From: Bacillus sp. ZZV12-4809
GTDB taxonomy: Bacteria > Bacillota > Bacilli > Bacillales > Cytobacillaceae
DNA: 43,166 bases
NCBI RefSeq assembly: GCF_009849585.1
Contig: NZ_VCRN01000036.1
Span: forward strand, 1-43,166
Reading direction: 5' to 3'
The notes under the pieces were generated by a model. That model saw only the letters and a program-made list of their open reading frames with translations, was not told where the DNA came from and did no database searches. This document shows, piece by piece, positions 24,888-34,936 of this stretch. Made by a program: the position numbers and the translations under genes. How positions within the stretch are numbered: the first letter of the stretch is position 1; each line of letters opens with the position of its first letter.

Positions 24888-24916
24888 TTGAGAAAATATA
24901 ATGTTTATACTATAAT
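24888..24916 (+). promoter_or_regulatory. SigA promoter of acsA
   Basis: TTGAGA (24888-24893) and TATAAT (24911-24916) are separated by 17 bp; match 5/6 and 6/6. The start codon is 33 nt downstream of the -10. Upstream, about 24831-24857, an inverted pair TTGTGACAA / TTGTTCACAA surrounds a CodY-like half-site. Confidence 0.8.
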
Positions 24917-24949
24917 AATATCAAATCTAAATAAGGGGGAGAACGATTT

Positions 24950-26668
24950 ATGAAAGTGGAAGCGCTGCCAGTAACACAAGGGGACTTCAATTTAAAGAAT
25001 TATGATGAACTTTATGAAAATTTCAACTGGGCTGATGCAGAAAAAGAATTTTCCTGGAAAGAAACCGGGCGCATGAATATGGCGTATGAGGCCATCGACC
25101 GCCATGCGGAATCTTTCAGGAAAAATAAGGTTGCCCTTTATTATCGTGATGGACAGAGAAATGAGAAATATACGTTCAAAGAAATGAAGGAACTATCCAA
25201 TAAAGCGGGAAATGCATTAAAAGCATATGGAGATGTTGAGAAAGGCGACCGGGTGTTTATCTTTATGCCGCGTTCTCCTGAACTCTATTTTTCCGTGTTG
25301 GGGGCTGTTAAGCTTGGGGCTATTGTAGGGCCTCTATTTGAAGCTTTCATGGAAGGAGCTGTCCGTGACAGACTTGCTGACAGTGAAGCAAAAGTCCTGA
25401 TTACAACACCTGAGCTTTTGGAGCGAGTGCCTGTTGACCAGCTGCCTGCTTTAAAGCATGTATTCCTTGTAGGGGAAAATATCGAAGAATCCGGGCCATA
25501 TGTAGATTTTAATAAAAGAATGGCTGAATCCAGCAGAAAGCTCGCAATTGAATGGGTAGACGGAAATGATGGGCTTATTTTGCATTATACTTCCGGTTCA
25601 ACAGGCAAGCCAAAAGGAGTTCTGCATGTACATAATGCAATGATTCAGCATTACCAGACAGCTAAATGGGTGCTGGATTTGAAAGAAGAAGATGTATACT
25701 GGTGCACTGCTGATCCAGGCTGGGTAACCGGTACTTCATATGGCATTTTCGGCCCTTGGCTTACAGGGACTTCAAACCTTGTGGTCGGGGGAAGGTTCAA
25801 TCCGGAAACCTGGTATAAAATGATTGAGGAGTATGGCGTTACAGTTTGGTACAGTGCTCCGACTGCTTTCCGCATGCTGATGGGAGCAGGTGATGAGGTT
25901 GTGAAGAAATTTGATTTAAGTTCTCTTCGCCATGTCCTCAGTGTCGGTGAACCGCTAAATCCTGAAGTAGTCAGATGGGGTACAAAAGTCTTTAACATGC
26001 GTATCCATGATACATGGTGGATGACAGAAACAGGCGCACAGCTTATCTGCAATTATCCATGCATGGAAATAAAGCCGGGTTCTATGGGTAAGCCGATTCC
26101 GGGTGTTAAGGCAGCCATAGTCGATGATCAGGGCAATGAACTGCCGCCTAACCGTATGGGCAACCTTGCGATTAAAAAAGGCTGGCCTTCCATGATGCAT
26201 GCCATCTGGAATAACGAGCAAAAATATGAATCTTATTTTATGCCAGGTGATTGGTATGTTTCCGGAGACTCGGCTTATATGGATGAAGATGGATACTTCT
26301 GGTTCCAGGGCCGTGTAGATGACGTTATCATGACTTCTGGCGAACGTGTAGGACCATTTGAAGTAGAGAGCAAGCTGATAGAACATCCTGCTGTTGCAGA
26401 AGCTGGGGTTATCGGCAAGCCAGATCCTGTCCGCGGAGAAATAATTAAAGCTTTTGTTGCTTTACGGGACGGATATGAACCTACTGAGGAATTAGTGGAT
26501 GAAATCCGCCAATTTGTTAAGAAGGGCCTTGCTGCCCATGCTGCTCCGCGTGAAATCGAATTCCGCGACAAGCTTCCAAAAACACGAAGCGGAAAAATCA
26601 TGCGCCGTGTGCTTAAGGCATGGGAACTGGATCTGCCAGCAGGTGATTTGTCTACAATGGAAGATTAA
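24950..26668 (+). CDS. acsA: Acetyl-CoA synthetase
   Basis: This is a 572-residue AMP-forming ligase that activates acetate to acetyl-CoA through acetyl-AMP. The core ATP-binding motif YTSGSTGKPKGV (about 213-224), the TWWMTETG motif, the YVSGDSAYMDEDGY hinge and the C-terminal PKTRSGK motif are present. Lysine 549 in that last motif is the catalytic residue and the site of acetylation by AcuA in B. subtilis. Length matches B. subtilis AcsA. The ATG at 24950 follows AAGGGGGAG. It is divergent from acuABC, whose products set its acetylation state, and has its own promoter (24888-24916) and terminator (26677-26708). Confidence 0.97.
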   Translation: MKVEALPVTQGDFNLKNYDELYENFNWADAEKEFSWKETGRMNMAYEAIDRHAESFRKNKVALYYRDGQRNEKYTFKEMKELSNKAGNALKAYGDVEKGDRVFIFMPRSPELYFSVLGAVKLGAIVGPLFEAFMEGAVRDRLADSEAKVLITTPELLERVPVDQLPALKHVFLVGENIEESGPYVDFNKRMAESSRKLAIEWVDGNDGLILHYTSGSTGKPKGVLHVHNAMIQHYQTAKWVLDLKEEDVYWCTADPGWVTGTSYGIFGPWLTGTSNLVVGGRFNPETWYKMIEEYGVTVWYSAPTAFRMLMGAGDEVVKKFDLSSLRHVLSVGEPLNPEVVRWGTKVFNMRIHDTWWMTETGAQLICNYPCMEIKPGSMGKPIPGVKAAIVDDQGNELPPNRMGNLAIKKGWPSMMHAIWNNEQKYESYFMPGDWYVSGDSAYMDEDGYFWFQGRVDDVIMTSGERVGPFEVESKLIEHPAVAEAGVIGKPDPVRGEIIKAFVALRDGYEPTEELVDEIRQFVKKGLAAHAAPREIEFRDKLPKTRSGKIMRRVLKAWELDLPAGDLSTMED

Positions 26669-26676
26669 GAAAGCTG

Positions 26677-26708
26677 AAGGCCGCTGTTTAAAGACAGCGG
26701 CCTTTTTG
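26677..26708 (+). terminator. Terminator of acsA
   Basis: An 11-bp perfect stem (26677-26687 with 26694-26704, AAGGCCGCTGT/ACAGCGGCCTT) is followed by TTTTG. Confidence 0.85.
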
Positions 26709-26730
26709 TGCTTTGAACGTACAAAATAAA

Positions 26731-26768
26731 GAAAAGCAGAAATCCAGTCACTGAATTTCTGCTTTTCG
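26731..26768 (-). terminator. Terminator of the penicillin-binding protein gene
   Basis: A 12-bp stem (26732-26743 with 26755-26766, core GCAGAAAT/ATTTCTGC) lies directly after the PBP stop; the minus-strand transcript continues into CTTTATTTT. Confidence 0.75.
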
Positions 26769-26770
26769 TT

Positions 26771-29665
26771 TTAACCATTTTCAGATGATGTGTCTCCACC
26801 TTCAACGGCTTCTGATGGTTTTTCTTCCTTGGGTTTTTCTTCGGCTGGCGGATCTTTCGGTTTTTCTTTCTTAGGCTTATCTTGCTTTGGTTTTTCTTCC
26901 TTAGGTTTTTCTTCTTTAGTTTTCCCTTCTTCCGGCTTTTTGCCGATTGCCACTACATTGGAAGGAGCAGACTCTCTGCCGGCAATGTCAACGGCTGTGA
27001 CATGGATCGAGCCGCTTCCAGCCTTAAAGCTAAGAGAGGAGCCGGCTTTTATGGTAGCGACTTTTTTGCCTCCGTTATAGACGCGGTAACCTATTACATC
27101 ATTTTCGGAGTGCGCGCCCCATGAAATGGTTTCCCCCGAAGCTTTTATGCCTGGGGCTGCAGGGGCTTTACCATTGTCTTTGAGCTGGTCAGCGCTAGTC
27201 AGTATGCTCTTCCAGCGTTCTTTATTCGGAATAAGAGTACTTAGATTTGCTTTAATGCCGAATAGTTTTTGAATATAATCCGGATTCACTACCATTCCAG
27301 GTTCAGTAAACTCTGCTGGTGTTGAGTCAAGTGCCATATATTTTTTCTCGCCAATTCGTACAAGTTTTCCATTGCCAAGGCTGTCATCAGCTTTAGTAGG
27401 AACAAATTTTGCATTGAATAAATCAGTCTCAACCAGGCCAGCTTTAGAACAAGCCTCTGATGGAAGCAGGCCGGAAATGGCACAGAATGAACGTCTTACG
27501 ATTCCGCCCGGCATTTTAAAGCTTTCGCTCGGGTCCACAAGGTCAGGGGCAACGTCATATGCTGCATTCATCAGATCTGCCCAGAGATAGTTGGTACGCA
27601 AGCTATAGCTTAGAGGCCCTGGAGCTTTTAATGATTTAGGCGTATCATATCCAGACCAGATGCCGAAAGTGACATTTGGGTTGGAAGCGACAAACCAGGA
27701 ATCTATGAATTCGGTACCGGTACCGGTTTTCCCCGCCCAGTCAGAGCCGAACTTCAATCTGCTCTTAATCGATGTGGCAGTTCCGCTGTTAATAACGTCT
27801 CTCATCATATCAATGGTAAGGTACGCTGTCTGCGGGCTAAATACATCAACAGGCTCGGACTTATGCTGGAAAATTACGTTCCCGTTTTTATCAGTAATTT
27901 TTTCAATCATAAAGGCGTCAATAAATTTTCCGCCATTTGCAAAAGTAGTAAAGGCGTTTGTATTTTCTTCTACTGTTACGCCATATTCCAGTGATCCGAT
28001 GGATGTAGACAAGTTTGTATAGTCAGGGCCGATCAGAGAAGTGAAGCCCATTTTCTCCAGGTAAGCTGCTGGCCTCTGCCCGACTATATCCTTATAAAGC
28101 TTTACAGCAGGGACATTGTACGAATGTTTTAGTGCTTGTCTCGCTGACACAAGCCCGCTATAGGTTTTCGTATAGTTCATTGGCCAAGGTCTATTTACTG
28201 CCGGATTAAGGTGCAGCGGCACATCAGGCAGAATGGTGCCGGGTGAGGCTTTACCAAGTTCCATTGCCGGAGCATACACTAAGAGCGGCTTCATGGTTGA
28301 ACCATTTTGTCTTAGAGCACTTGTGGCATGGTTCAGCTGCTCACGTTTGTGATCGCGTCCGCCGACAAAACTGATGATTTTCCCTGTCTTATTTTCAATT
28401 AAGATAGCACCAACTTCTACGGGCTCCATGATTTGTTTATCTTCACCGGTTTCTGAGTCCTTAATCGTTTCAGGTTTGTCAGGCCCGTAATAAGGGTATT
28501 TATCTTTAACCTGCTGCATTTTATCATAAATATCTTTGTTGATTGTTGTATGAATCCGGAAGCCATTCTGGCGGATTGTCCGGTCTGCCAGAGTCCTGTA
28601 TTCTTCGCGGAGCTCGTCATCTTCTTGTAAATCCCGCTCTTCATATCCATCATTCTTTGCGAGAATCTTAGTCATGATGTTTACTGCGCGTTCTTCTATT
28701 TCATATGTTAAATATGGGTACTTTTCCAATGGGCTCTCAGAAGCTGTTGTGAAATCCTTTGTCAGGTCGTAAGCCAAAGCTTCTTCGTATTGCTTCTGGT
28801 CAATTTTTCCATCATCATACATTCTTTTCAGAACGGTTTTCATCCTGGAGAACCCAGGTTCCAGATTCTCTTTGACCGTTCCCTCCCTTGTAAAAGGAGT
28901 GTAGCCGAATGGACTCTGAGGAAGCCCTGCTATGAATGCGGCCTGAGGCAGAGTTAATTCTTTTGCACTCACCCCAAAAATGCCTTTGGCAGCTGCTTCC
29001 ACTCCGGCAATATTCCGTCCGGATGCATTTCTTCCAAAGGTGGACACATTCAGATATGCTTCCAATATCTCTTTTTTATCAAAGAATTTCTCCAGACGCA
29101 AAGCAAGCAGAATCTCTTTTGCTTTCCGTTCGAAAGAAACTTCATTGGTTAAGATTTGGTTCTTTATCAGCTGCTGAGTCAATGTACTTCCGCCGGATTG
29201 AACAGATGAATTTGTTACTTCCTGGAATAGTGCGCGCATAATCGCTTTTGGCACCACACCGTCATGTTCGTAGAAATATTCATCTTCAGTGGCCACTACT
29301 GCGTTAATTAAGTGCTCAGACACATCATCAAGCTTAACTTCTTCGCGTTCAAGGTCTGTTCTGAGCTTTCCGAGATATACATTATTTGCGAAGTATAGCT
29401 GTGATGTTTCTTCATAGTCATAAATATCTTTTTTCATGCTGGCATAGGATCTGATAGGTTCATCCTTTACAAGCGACGCGAAATAACCGGCTCCGAGTCC
29501 TCCCGCAAATGCACCGCCGATGACAGCCAGTATGATAAAAAGCAAAGTAAGGTTCCAGATAACCTGGTAAGTTATGCTCGCACCTTTTGCAGCTTTCTTA
29601 TTTCCAAAAAGGCCTGGAGTTCGCCTCAATTTGTCAAGTAACATTTGAATCTTTTCTTTCATCAT
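26771..29665 (-). CDS. Class A penicillin-binding protein (PBP1A family)
   Basis: This is a 964-residue bifunctional wall synthase. A cytoplasmic N-terminus leads to one membrane helix (about 34-58). A GT51 glycosyltransferase domain follows (about 85-260; TEDEYFYEHDG and GGSTLTQQLIKN). The transpeptidase domain (about 380-700) carries the serine motif GSTMKP, the SYN motif in KHSYNVPA and the KTGTG motif. An FN3-like domain (about 830-905) and a Lys/Glu/Pro repeat tail of about 55 residues end the protein outside the membrane. The ATG at 29665 follows AGGGGG by six to seven bases; more upstream starts lie in the promoter. An extended -10 at 29690-29698 drives it. The gene sits between acsA and tyrS, which are close neighbours in B. 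subtilis. Confidence 0.93.
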   Translation of the reverse strand: MMKEKIQMLLDKLRRTPGLFGNKKAAKGASITYQVIWNLTLLFIILAVIGGAFAGGLGAGYFASLVKDEPIRSYASMKKDIYDYEETSQLYFANNVYLGKLRTDLEREEVKLDDVSEHLINAVVATEDEYFYEHDGVVPKAIMRALFQEVTNSSVQSGGSTLTQQLIKNQILTNEVSFERKAKEILLALRLEKFFDKKEILEAYLNVSTFGRNASGRNIAGVEAAAKGIFGVSAKELTLPQAAFIAGLPQSPFGYTPFTREGTVKENLEPGFSRMKTVLKRMYDDGKIDQKQYEEALAYDLTKDFTTASESPLEKYPYLTYEIEERAVNIMTKILAKNDGYEERDLQEDDELREEYRTLADRTIRQNGFRIHTTINKDIYDKMQQVKDKYPYYGPDKPETIKDSETGEDKQIMEPVEVGAILIENKTGKIISFVGGRDHKREQLNHATSALRQNGSTMKPLLVYAPAMELGKASPGTILPDVPLHLNPAVNRPWPMNYTKTYSGLVSARQALKHSYNVPAVKLYKDIVGQRPAAYLEKMGFTSLIGPDYTNLSTSIGSLEYGVTVEENTNAFTTFANGGKFIDAFMIEKITDKNGNVIFQHKSEPVDVFSPQTAYLTIDMMRDVINSGTATSIKSRLKFGSDWAGKTGTGTEFIDSWFVASNPNVTFGIWSGYDTPKSLKAPGPLSYSLRTNYLWADLMNAAYDVAPDLVDPSESFKMPGGIVRRSFCAISGLLPSEACSKAGLVETDLFNAKFVPTKADDSLGNGKLVRIGEKKYMALDSTPAEFTEPGMVVNPDYIQKLFGIKANLSTLIPNKERWKSILTSADQLKDNGKAPAAPGIKASGETISWGAHSENDVIGYRVYNGGKKVATIKAGSSLSFKAGSGSIHVTAVDIAGRESAPSNVVAIGKKPEEGKTKEEKPKEEKPKQDKPKKEKPKDPPAEEKPKEEKPSEAVEGGDTSSENG

Positions 29666-29689
29666 ATCAATCCCCCTAAAATCACATCT

Positions 29690-29698
29690 ATTATAGCA
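29690..29698 (-). promoter_or_regulatory. Extended -10 promoter of the PBP gene
   Basis: Minus strand TGCTATAAT (29698-29690) is a perfect extended -10; no strong -35 is found. Transcription would start about 20 nt ahead of the start codon at 29665. Confidence 0.6.
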
Positions 29699-29763
29699 CA
29701 ATGTGACAGCCGAATATGACATGGTTCGCCATTTATCTGAAATTTCCTTTTTTGAACAGGCAT

Positions 29764-29799
29764 TTGACATTTGGTTCATTTTTGTGATAAAAATATTCT
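29764..29799 (+). promoter_or_regulatory. Promoter region of the tyrS T-box transcript
   Basis: Two readings are possible: TTGACA (29764-29769) with GATAAA 16 bp on (29786-29791), or TTGGTT (29771-29776) with TATTCT 17 bp on (29794-29799). Either puts initiation just ahead of T-box stem I at 29821. Confidence 0.5.
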
Positions 29800-29820
29800 A
29801 TCTTAGACGTTAATATTTTA

Positions 29821-30064
29821 CAGGCATTGATGGGAATCCAGTAATGCTTCTATCCCTGTTTCAGAAAGCCGGCGTTTGCTGCGAGCCGGTACAAATAGAA
29901 GGATGAAATACCTCCCTGAGCTTTCACTGTCAACCTGCACAGCAGTTATAGCAGTGGACGGATTATCCGTTATTCTAAAAGAGTGGAGGACATTTATCCT
30001 CAATCTGGGTGGTACCGCGCAAACTGATCATGCGTCCCTGCATAATTGCAGGGGCGCTTTTTGC
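29821..30064 (+). promoter_or_regulatory. T-box riboswitch (tRNA-Tyr) controlling tyrS
   Basis: Stem I is closed by 29821-29830 with 29930-29937 (CAGG/CCTG and TTGA/TCAA). The GATGGGAA..CAGTA motif near its base and the AGCCGG..CCGG upper arm are typical. A tyrosine specifier codon UAC is at 29909-29911 in the expected 3' part of stem I. The T-box TGGGTGGTACCGCG is at 30006-30019. The competing terminator is an 11-bp stem, 30032-30042 with 30047-30057, followed by five to seven T. Uncharged tRNA-Tyr should stabilise the antiterminator and raise tyrS expression. Confidence 0.95.
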
Positions 30065-30103
30065 ATGGTTAAAACCTTTAATGCCTTGAAAAATAGCCGT
30101 TAA

Positions 30104-31378
<1,275 letters not shown>

Positions 31379-31384
31379 AAGTGA

Positions 31385-31417
31385 AAAGCCCTCCTGTGAC
31401 GGAGGGCTTTATTTTGT
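31385..31417 (+). terminator. Terminator of tyrS
   Basis: A 10-bp perfect stem (31385-31394 with 31401-31410, AAAGCCCTCC/GGAGGGCTTT) is followed by ATTTTG. Confidence 0.85.
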
Positions 31418-31490
31418 TAGTAGCTGCATCAAGAAAAAGGATTAAGATTCTGAATAGATAGCAGATCCAGTTAATTAATGACGCGAGTTG

Positions 31491-31577
31491 GGCAGAGTGA
31501 GAGAAAAGGGAGTTAATCCAGATGATTACCGCCGAAAATGGAGGCAGAGTGAGGAAAAAGGGAGTTAATCCAGATAA
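31491..31577. repeat. 52-bp direct repeat, about 1.7 units
   Basis: Units begin at 31491 and 31543 (period 52). The first 33 bases of each (GGCAGAGTGAG..AAAAGGGAGTTAATCCAGAT) agree at all but two positions. It lies in the untranscribed gap between two converging terminators. The period and the GGGAGT..TAATCC core resemble the repeat at 19078-19195. Confidence 0.8.
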
Positions 31578-31583
31578 TCTAAC

Positions 31584-31614
31584 AAAAAAACTGCCGAAAT
31601 GCATCAGCAGTTTT
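31584..31614 (-). terminator. Terminator of the VanZ-RR-HK operon
   Basis: An 8-bp stem (31587-31594 with 31607-31614, AAAACTGC/GCAGTTTT) leads on the minus strand into seven T, 12 nt after the kinase stop. Confidence 0.8.
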
Positions 31615-31625
31615 AATATTATATT

Positions 31626-32729
31626 TCATTTTAAAAGTGCCACAGTAAATGTGGTTTTGCCTGTTGTACTGTTTACTTCAATGGTTCCTCCGTGCAATTC
31701 TACGATGTTTTTGGCAATGGCTAGTCCTAAGCCTGATCCGCCAGTAAAGGTAGAACGGGATTTTTCGACTCGATAAAACCGTTCGAATATATAAGGAAGG
31801 TCCGTTTGAGGAATCGCTGCACCATAATTAGTCATATTGATCATAACGTATTGATTTGATTCACTCAAAAAAATATCAATGTATTTCCCCTCATGTCCAT
31901 AACGAACTGCATTTTGAAAGAGATTATCAAATACCCTTACCAGTTTGTCCCCATCTCCAGAAACAATAGGGCTTTTTGCTGTCGAGTGAAGACGCACTTC
32001 CATTCCTGCATTTTCGAGCTGGAGCTTATATTGTACCACCAACTGATTCAGCATTTCCTCAAGATTAATTAGGTTTTGATCTAAAGGCATAGATTGATTT
32101 TGTGTATAGGTATAGTCAAAAATATCGTTGATTAAAGTGTGTAAGCTAACAGCTTTATCATGTATAATCTGAGTGCGATATCTTAATTCCACCTCGTCAC
32201 GATATCGGTCATTATTGATTAATTCAAGATTCCCTAAAATGGAGGTGAGTGGAGACCTCAGATCATGTGCTACATTTGTGATTAGCTCACTCTTGGCTTG
32301 CTCTGCTTTTTTTACGTTTTCCACTGCTTGTTTGTGAGTGGTCATAATATCACGAATACCTTTAGCTACAGGTTCGAATTCAGAAGGAACAGCTAAGGGA
32401 TGGTCCTTGTTTTCTGATTGATTTAAGTTTTGCACTTCTTGGGCAATCTTCCTTAAATGAAAGGATAGATATCGTATTCGTTCGATGTGATAAAAAATCG
32501 AAAGATACAGTACCAGTAATGGAATGAAAAAAATCAGGAACAGAAATTCCCGAAAATAGGATAAAAGAAAAAATAAGCTTTCAAAAAAACTTGAGTTGTT
32601 TTCTAAGTACCAGATAGCAGGCATTAATAAGAGATACGTGAAGCCAGTGAAAACAAATGACAGGATGACATATAGGGTAATTTTCCAATTCGGCAAGTGA
32701 TGGATTAGACTGATCAGTTTATTTTTCAA
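31626..32729 (-). CDS. Sensor histidine kinase, VanS/OmpR-group partner type
   Basis: This is a 367-residue membrane kinase. Two membrane helices (about 17-39 and 58-80) flank a very short outside loop of under 20 residues, so the signal is probably sensed within the membrane or through a partner. A HAMP-like linker follows, then the phosphoacceptor HisKA box NVAHDLRSPLTS (His155), and the ATPase domain with N-box DNLFQNAVRYG and G-box GGSGLGLAIAKN. The start is TTG at 32729, overlapping the regulator gene by 11 bases with a weak ribosome site inside it; coupling is likely. It is the third gene of the VanZ-regulator-kinase operon. The signal is unknown; similarity to VanS does not by itself mean glycopeptide sensing. 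Confidence 0.88.
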   Translation of the reverse strand: MKNKLISLIHHLPNWKITLYVILSFVFTGFTYLLLMPAIWYLENNSSFFESLFFLLSYFREFLFLIFFIPLLVLYLSIFYHIERIRYLSFHLRKIAQEVQNLNQSENKDHPLAVPSEFEPVAKGIRDIMTTHKQAVENVKKAEQAKSELITNVAHDLRSPLTSILGNLELINNDRYRDEVELRYRTQIIHDKAVSLHTLINDIFDYTYTQNQSMPLDQNLINLEEMLNQLVVQYKLQLENAGMEVRLHSTAKSPIVSGDGDKLVRVFDNLFQNAVRYGHEGKYIDIFLSESNQYVMINMTNYGAAIPQTDLPYIFERFYRVEKSRSTFTGGSGLGLAIAKNIVELHGGTIEVNSTTGKTTFTVALLK

Positions 32730-33402
32730 TCTTATAGCCTACTCCCCATACAGTCTGGATGATTCTCTCACCGGGCAGGGCTGCTTCCAATTTTTCACGT
32801 AAATTACTGATATGCACCATAACTGTTTGATTCGACCCTCCACTAGGCTCCTTCCACACCTTTTCAAATATTTCTTCTGATGTGAAGACACGTCCGCGAT
32901 GACTAGCCAGTAAAAATAATATATTAAATTCACGTACTGTAAGTTTAATGGGAACATCATCAAGTGTGACAGTATGACTGTGCTTATCGATAATATAAGA
33001 TCCTACATGTATAATATCTTGTTCTTTAGGTGAGGACTGGTACGATGCTCTTCGCAGAAGTGCTTTCACACGTGCGGTTAATTCCAGGGGATTAAATGGT
33101 TTTATCATGTAATCGTCTGCACCTGTCATTAATCCCATAATCTTGTCTATATCTCCAGCCTTAGCACTCACCATCAGGATTGGAACATGACTATGTCGCC
33201 GAGCCTTTTTGCAGAATTCCAATCCATCCATTCTTGGCATCATAATATCTAAGATGATGAGATCGAAGGGTTGAGCTTTAAGAATTTCAAATCCTTCTAT
33301 CCCATCTGTTGCTTTTATTATGTCATAGCCTTCATTTTCTAAATAAATCTGCATTAATTCAGCGATTTCCCGGTCATCTTCTACGATTAGGATTCTCGTC
33401 AT
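32719..33402 (-). CDS. OmpR/PhoB-family response regulator
   Basis: This is a 227-residue two-component regulator. The receiver domain (1-120) has the acidic pocket EDD (8-10), the phosphoacceptor Asp52 in LILDIMMP and the conserved Lys101 in VSAKAGD. A winged-helix DNA-binding domain (about 128-227; LTVREFNILFLLASHRGRVFTSEEI.. and VWGVGYKIEK) follows. The ATG at 33402 is seven bases after GGAGG inside the end of the VanZ gene; an in-frame TTG at 33408 is too close to that site. It pairs with the downstream kinase. Candidate binding sites are the 11-12 bp spaced AAAGA repeats at 34037-34064 ahead of the operon. Confidence 0.9.
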   Translation of the reverse strand: MTRILIVEDDREIAELMQIYLENEGYDIIKATDGIEGFEILKAQPFDLIILDIMMPRMDGLEFCKKARRHSHVPILMVSAKAGDIDKIMGLMTGADDYMIKPFNPLELTARVKALLRRASYQSSPKEQDIIHVGSYIIDKHSHTVTLDDVPIKLTVREFNILFLLASHRGRVFTSEEIFEKVWKEPSGGSNQTVMVHISNLREKLEAALPGERIIQTVWGVGYKIEK

Positions 33403-33404
33403 TG

Positions 33405-33980
33405 TCAAACCTCCATAATCTGCAATTCCAAATGCTGAAATATTTTCTTAAAGAGAGATATTTTATATAGTTTGTTGATAATCATAAATCCAATCACAGT
33501 CCCAGCAGTATTTGCAATTATATCATTGATGTCTGAACTGCGGCCACTGCCCAATGTAACACGAATAAGTAATTGTATGAGCTCAAACGAAAGACTAAAC
33601 ATCAATCCAAGCGTAGCCGCTTTTTTTATACCTGCCATGTTCTTTATTAATAATGGTATATACACTCCCAATGGAAGCATCATGAGTATATTTAGTAAGA
33701 ATGTCTTGATGTCGATCGTCACGATGGGAATAGCATTAATAGATTTATACCATGGAGTCTGATTAGCATAACGCCCGAGATTCACACCGATAGGGAAAAA
33801 TACCAAGTGAATGACACACAGCAGGTATATCACAAATGAGACTAAGGTGACATAATGCATAATGCTGACTGTTTTTTTTCGTTTATTTATCCAGAAAATG
33901 AATCCTATAAGCACACCAATAAATAGAGGTAATAAAACATACCATGATTTAATCGTAAACATAATTGAAATTTCATCCAT
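33405..33980 (-). CDS. VanZ-family membrane protein
   Basis: This is a 191-residue protein with five hydrophobic segments (about 13-31, 41-62, 90-108, 119-140, 153-170) and the VanZ signature of a conserved loop before the fourth helix (LNILMMLPLGVYIPLL) and GSGRSSDINDIIANTAGTVIG. VanZ proteins give low-level teicoplanin resistance in enterococci, and related ones affect lipoglycopeptide and envelope stress resistance; the mechanism is unclear. The ATG at 33980 follows AGGAGG by eight bases. First gene of the operon, overlapping the regulator's ribosome site. This operon separates tyrS from rpsD and looks acquired or lineage-specific. Confidence 0.87.
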   Translation of the reverse strand: MDEISIMFTIKSWYVLLPLFIGVLIGFIFWINKRKKTVSIMHYVTLVSFVIYLLCVIHLVFFPIGVNLGRYANQTPWYKSINAIPIVTIDIKTFLLNILMMLPLGVYIPLLIKNMAGIKKAATLGLMFSLSFELIQLLIRVTLGSGRSSDINDIIANTAGTVIGFMIINKLYKISLFKKIFQHLELQIMEV

Positions 33981-34036
33981 AAAAAATCCTCCTAAATCTT
34001 TACTTTAAACACAAGATAAGTTTAGATGGAAATTCT

Positions 34037-34064
34037 AAAGATTTTTTAAAGAAGGATTAAAAGA
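34037..34064 (-). promoter_or_regulatory. Candidate operator: three direct repeats before the VanZ operon
   Basis: On the minus strand TCTTT(A/T)A occurs three times (AAAGA on the plus strand at 34037, 34048 and 34060), spaced 11 and 12 bp. Direct repeats about one DNA turn apart are typical sites for OmpR/PhoB regulators, so autoregulation by the encoded regulator is plausible. No clean -10/-35 pair was found downstream of them. Confidence 0.4.
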
Positions 34065-34260
34065 TATATAAAATGTTTTTAAAGAGCGTGAGTAAACGGT
34101 TCCTGCAGGCTATTAATTTTATATGGAGTGAAAATATTCTCTTTCGATTCAGAAACCCTCATTATCTTTTTTCTTCCTTGGCAGCAGTGTTTTTCTATCC
34201 ATGCCTTCACTCATGCTATTATTTTTGGCCTTGCTTTATTTTGCAAACTAAATAAAAACG
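34065..34260. other. AT-rich gap between the VanZ operon and the rpsD terminator
   Basis: I see no gene, RNA or clear repeat here. A 60-codon plus-strand frame (34073-34255) lacks a ribosome site and family resemblance. Confidence 0.5.
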
Positions 34261-34305
34261 AAAAAAACCCTTGAAACGTTGTTTTAACAACAATTCAAGG
34301 GTTTT
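34261..34305 (-). terminator. Terminator of rpsD
   Basis: Long stem (34264-34275 with 34294-34305, AAACCCTTGAA/TTCAAGGGTTT) with an inner GTTGTT/AACAAC helix; the minus-strand RNA ends in seven T. Confidence 0.9.
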
Positions 34306-34333
34306 ATTAGCATTAAAATACTTAATGCTGATA

Positions 34334-34936
34334 TTAACGAGAGTAGAATTCAACGATTAGAGATTCGTTGATTTCAGCTGGAAGTTCAGAACGCTCAGGC
34401 ATACGAGTGAAAGTTCCTTCTAGCTTGTCTGCATCGAAAGATACGAAGTCAGGTACGAAGTTGTTAACTTCGATTGCTTCTTTAACGATGTCAAGGTTGC
34501 GAGACTTTTCGCGAAGTGTAATTGTTTGACCAGGTTTTACGCGGTATGATGGGATATCAACACGAGATCCATCAACCATGATGTGACCGTGGTTAACAAG
34601 CTGGCGGGCTTGACGGCGAGTGCGTGCAAGACCTAAACGGTAAACAACGTTGTCAAGGCGTGATTCAAGAAGAATCATGAAGTTTTCACCGTGTACACCA
34701 GGCATTTTGCCGGCTTTATCGAATAAATTGCGGAATTGACGCTCATTTACTCCGTACATGTGACGAAGCTTCTGCTTCTCCTGCAATTGTAATCCGTATT
34801 CAGAGATTTTTTTGCGCTGGTTTGGACCATGTTGTCCAGGAGCGTAAGGACGCTTTTCTAATTCTTTTCCAGTACCGCTTAGAGAGATTCCAAGACGACG
34901 GGATAATTTCCAGCTTGGACCAGTATAACGAGCCAT
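34334..34936 (-). CDS. rpsD: 30S ribosomal protein S4
   Basis: This is a 200-residue primary 16S rRNA-binding protein of the small subunit, starting [16 protein letters not shown] as expected. The S4 RNA-binding domain lies at about 92-155 ([28 protein letters not shown]). Length is the standard for Bacillus. The ATG at 34936 has AAGGAGGAG at ideal spacing. It is a single-gene transcript with a long structured leader (34937-35168), a strong promoter and a strong terminator; in B. subtilis S4 represses its own synthesis by binding this leader. Confidence 0.98.
   Translation of the reverse strand: MARYTGPSWKLSRRLGISLSGTGKELEKRPYAPGQHGPNQRKKISEYGLQLQEKQKLRHMYGVNERQFRNLFDKAGKMPGVHGENFMILLESRLDNVVYRLGLARTRRQARQLVNHGHIMVDGSRVDIPSYRVKPGQTITLREKSRNLDIVKEAIEVNNFVPDFVSFDADKLEGTFTRMPERSELPAEINESLIVEFYSR

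Noticed and set aside
34073..34255. 60-codon plus-strand open frame between the VanZ operon and rpsD
   Set aside because: No ribosome site at proper spacing, unusual aromatic-rich composition, no family resemblance; likely chance in AT-rich DNA.
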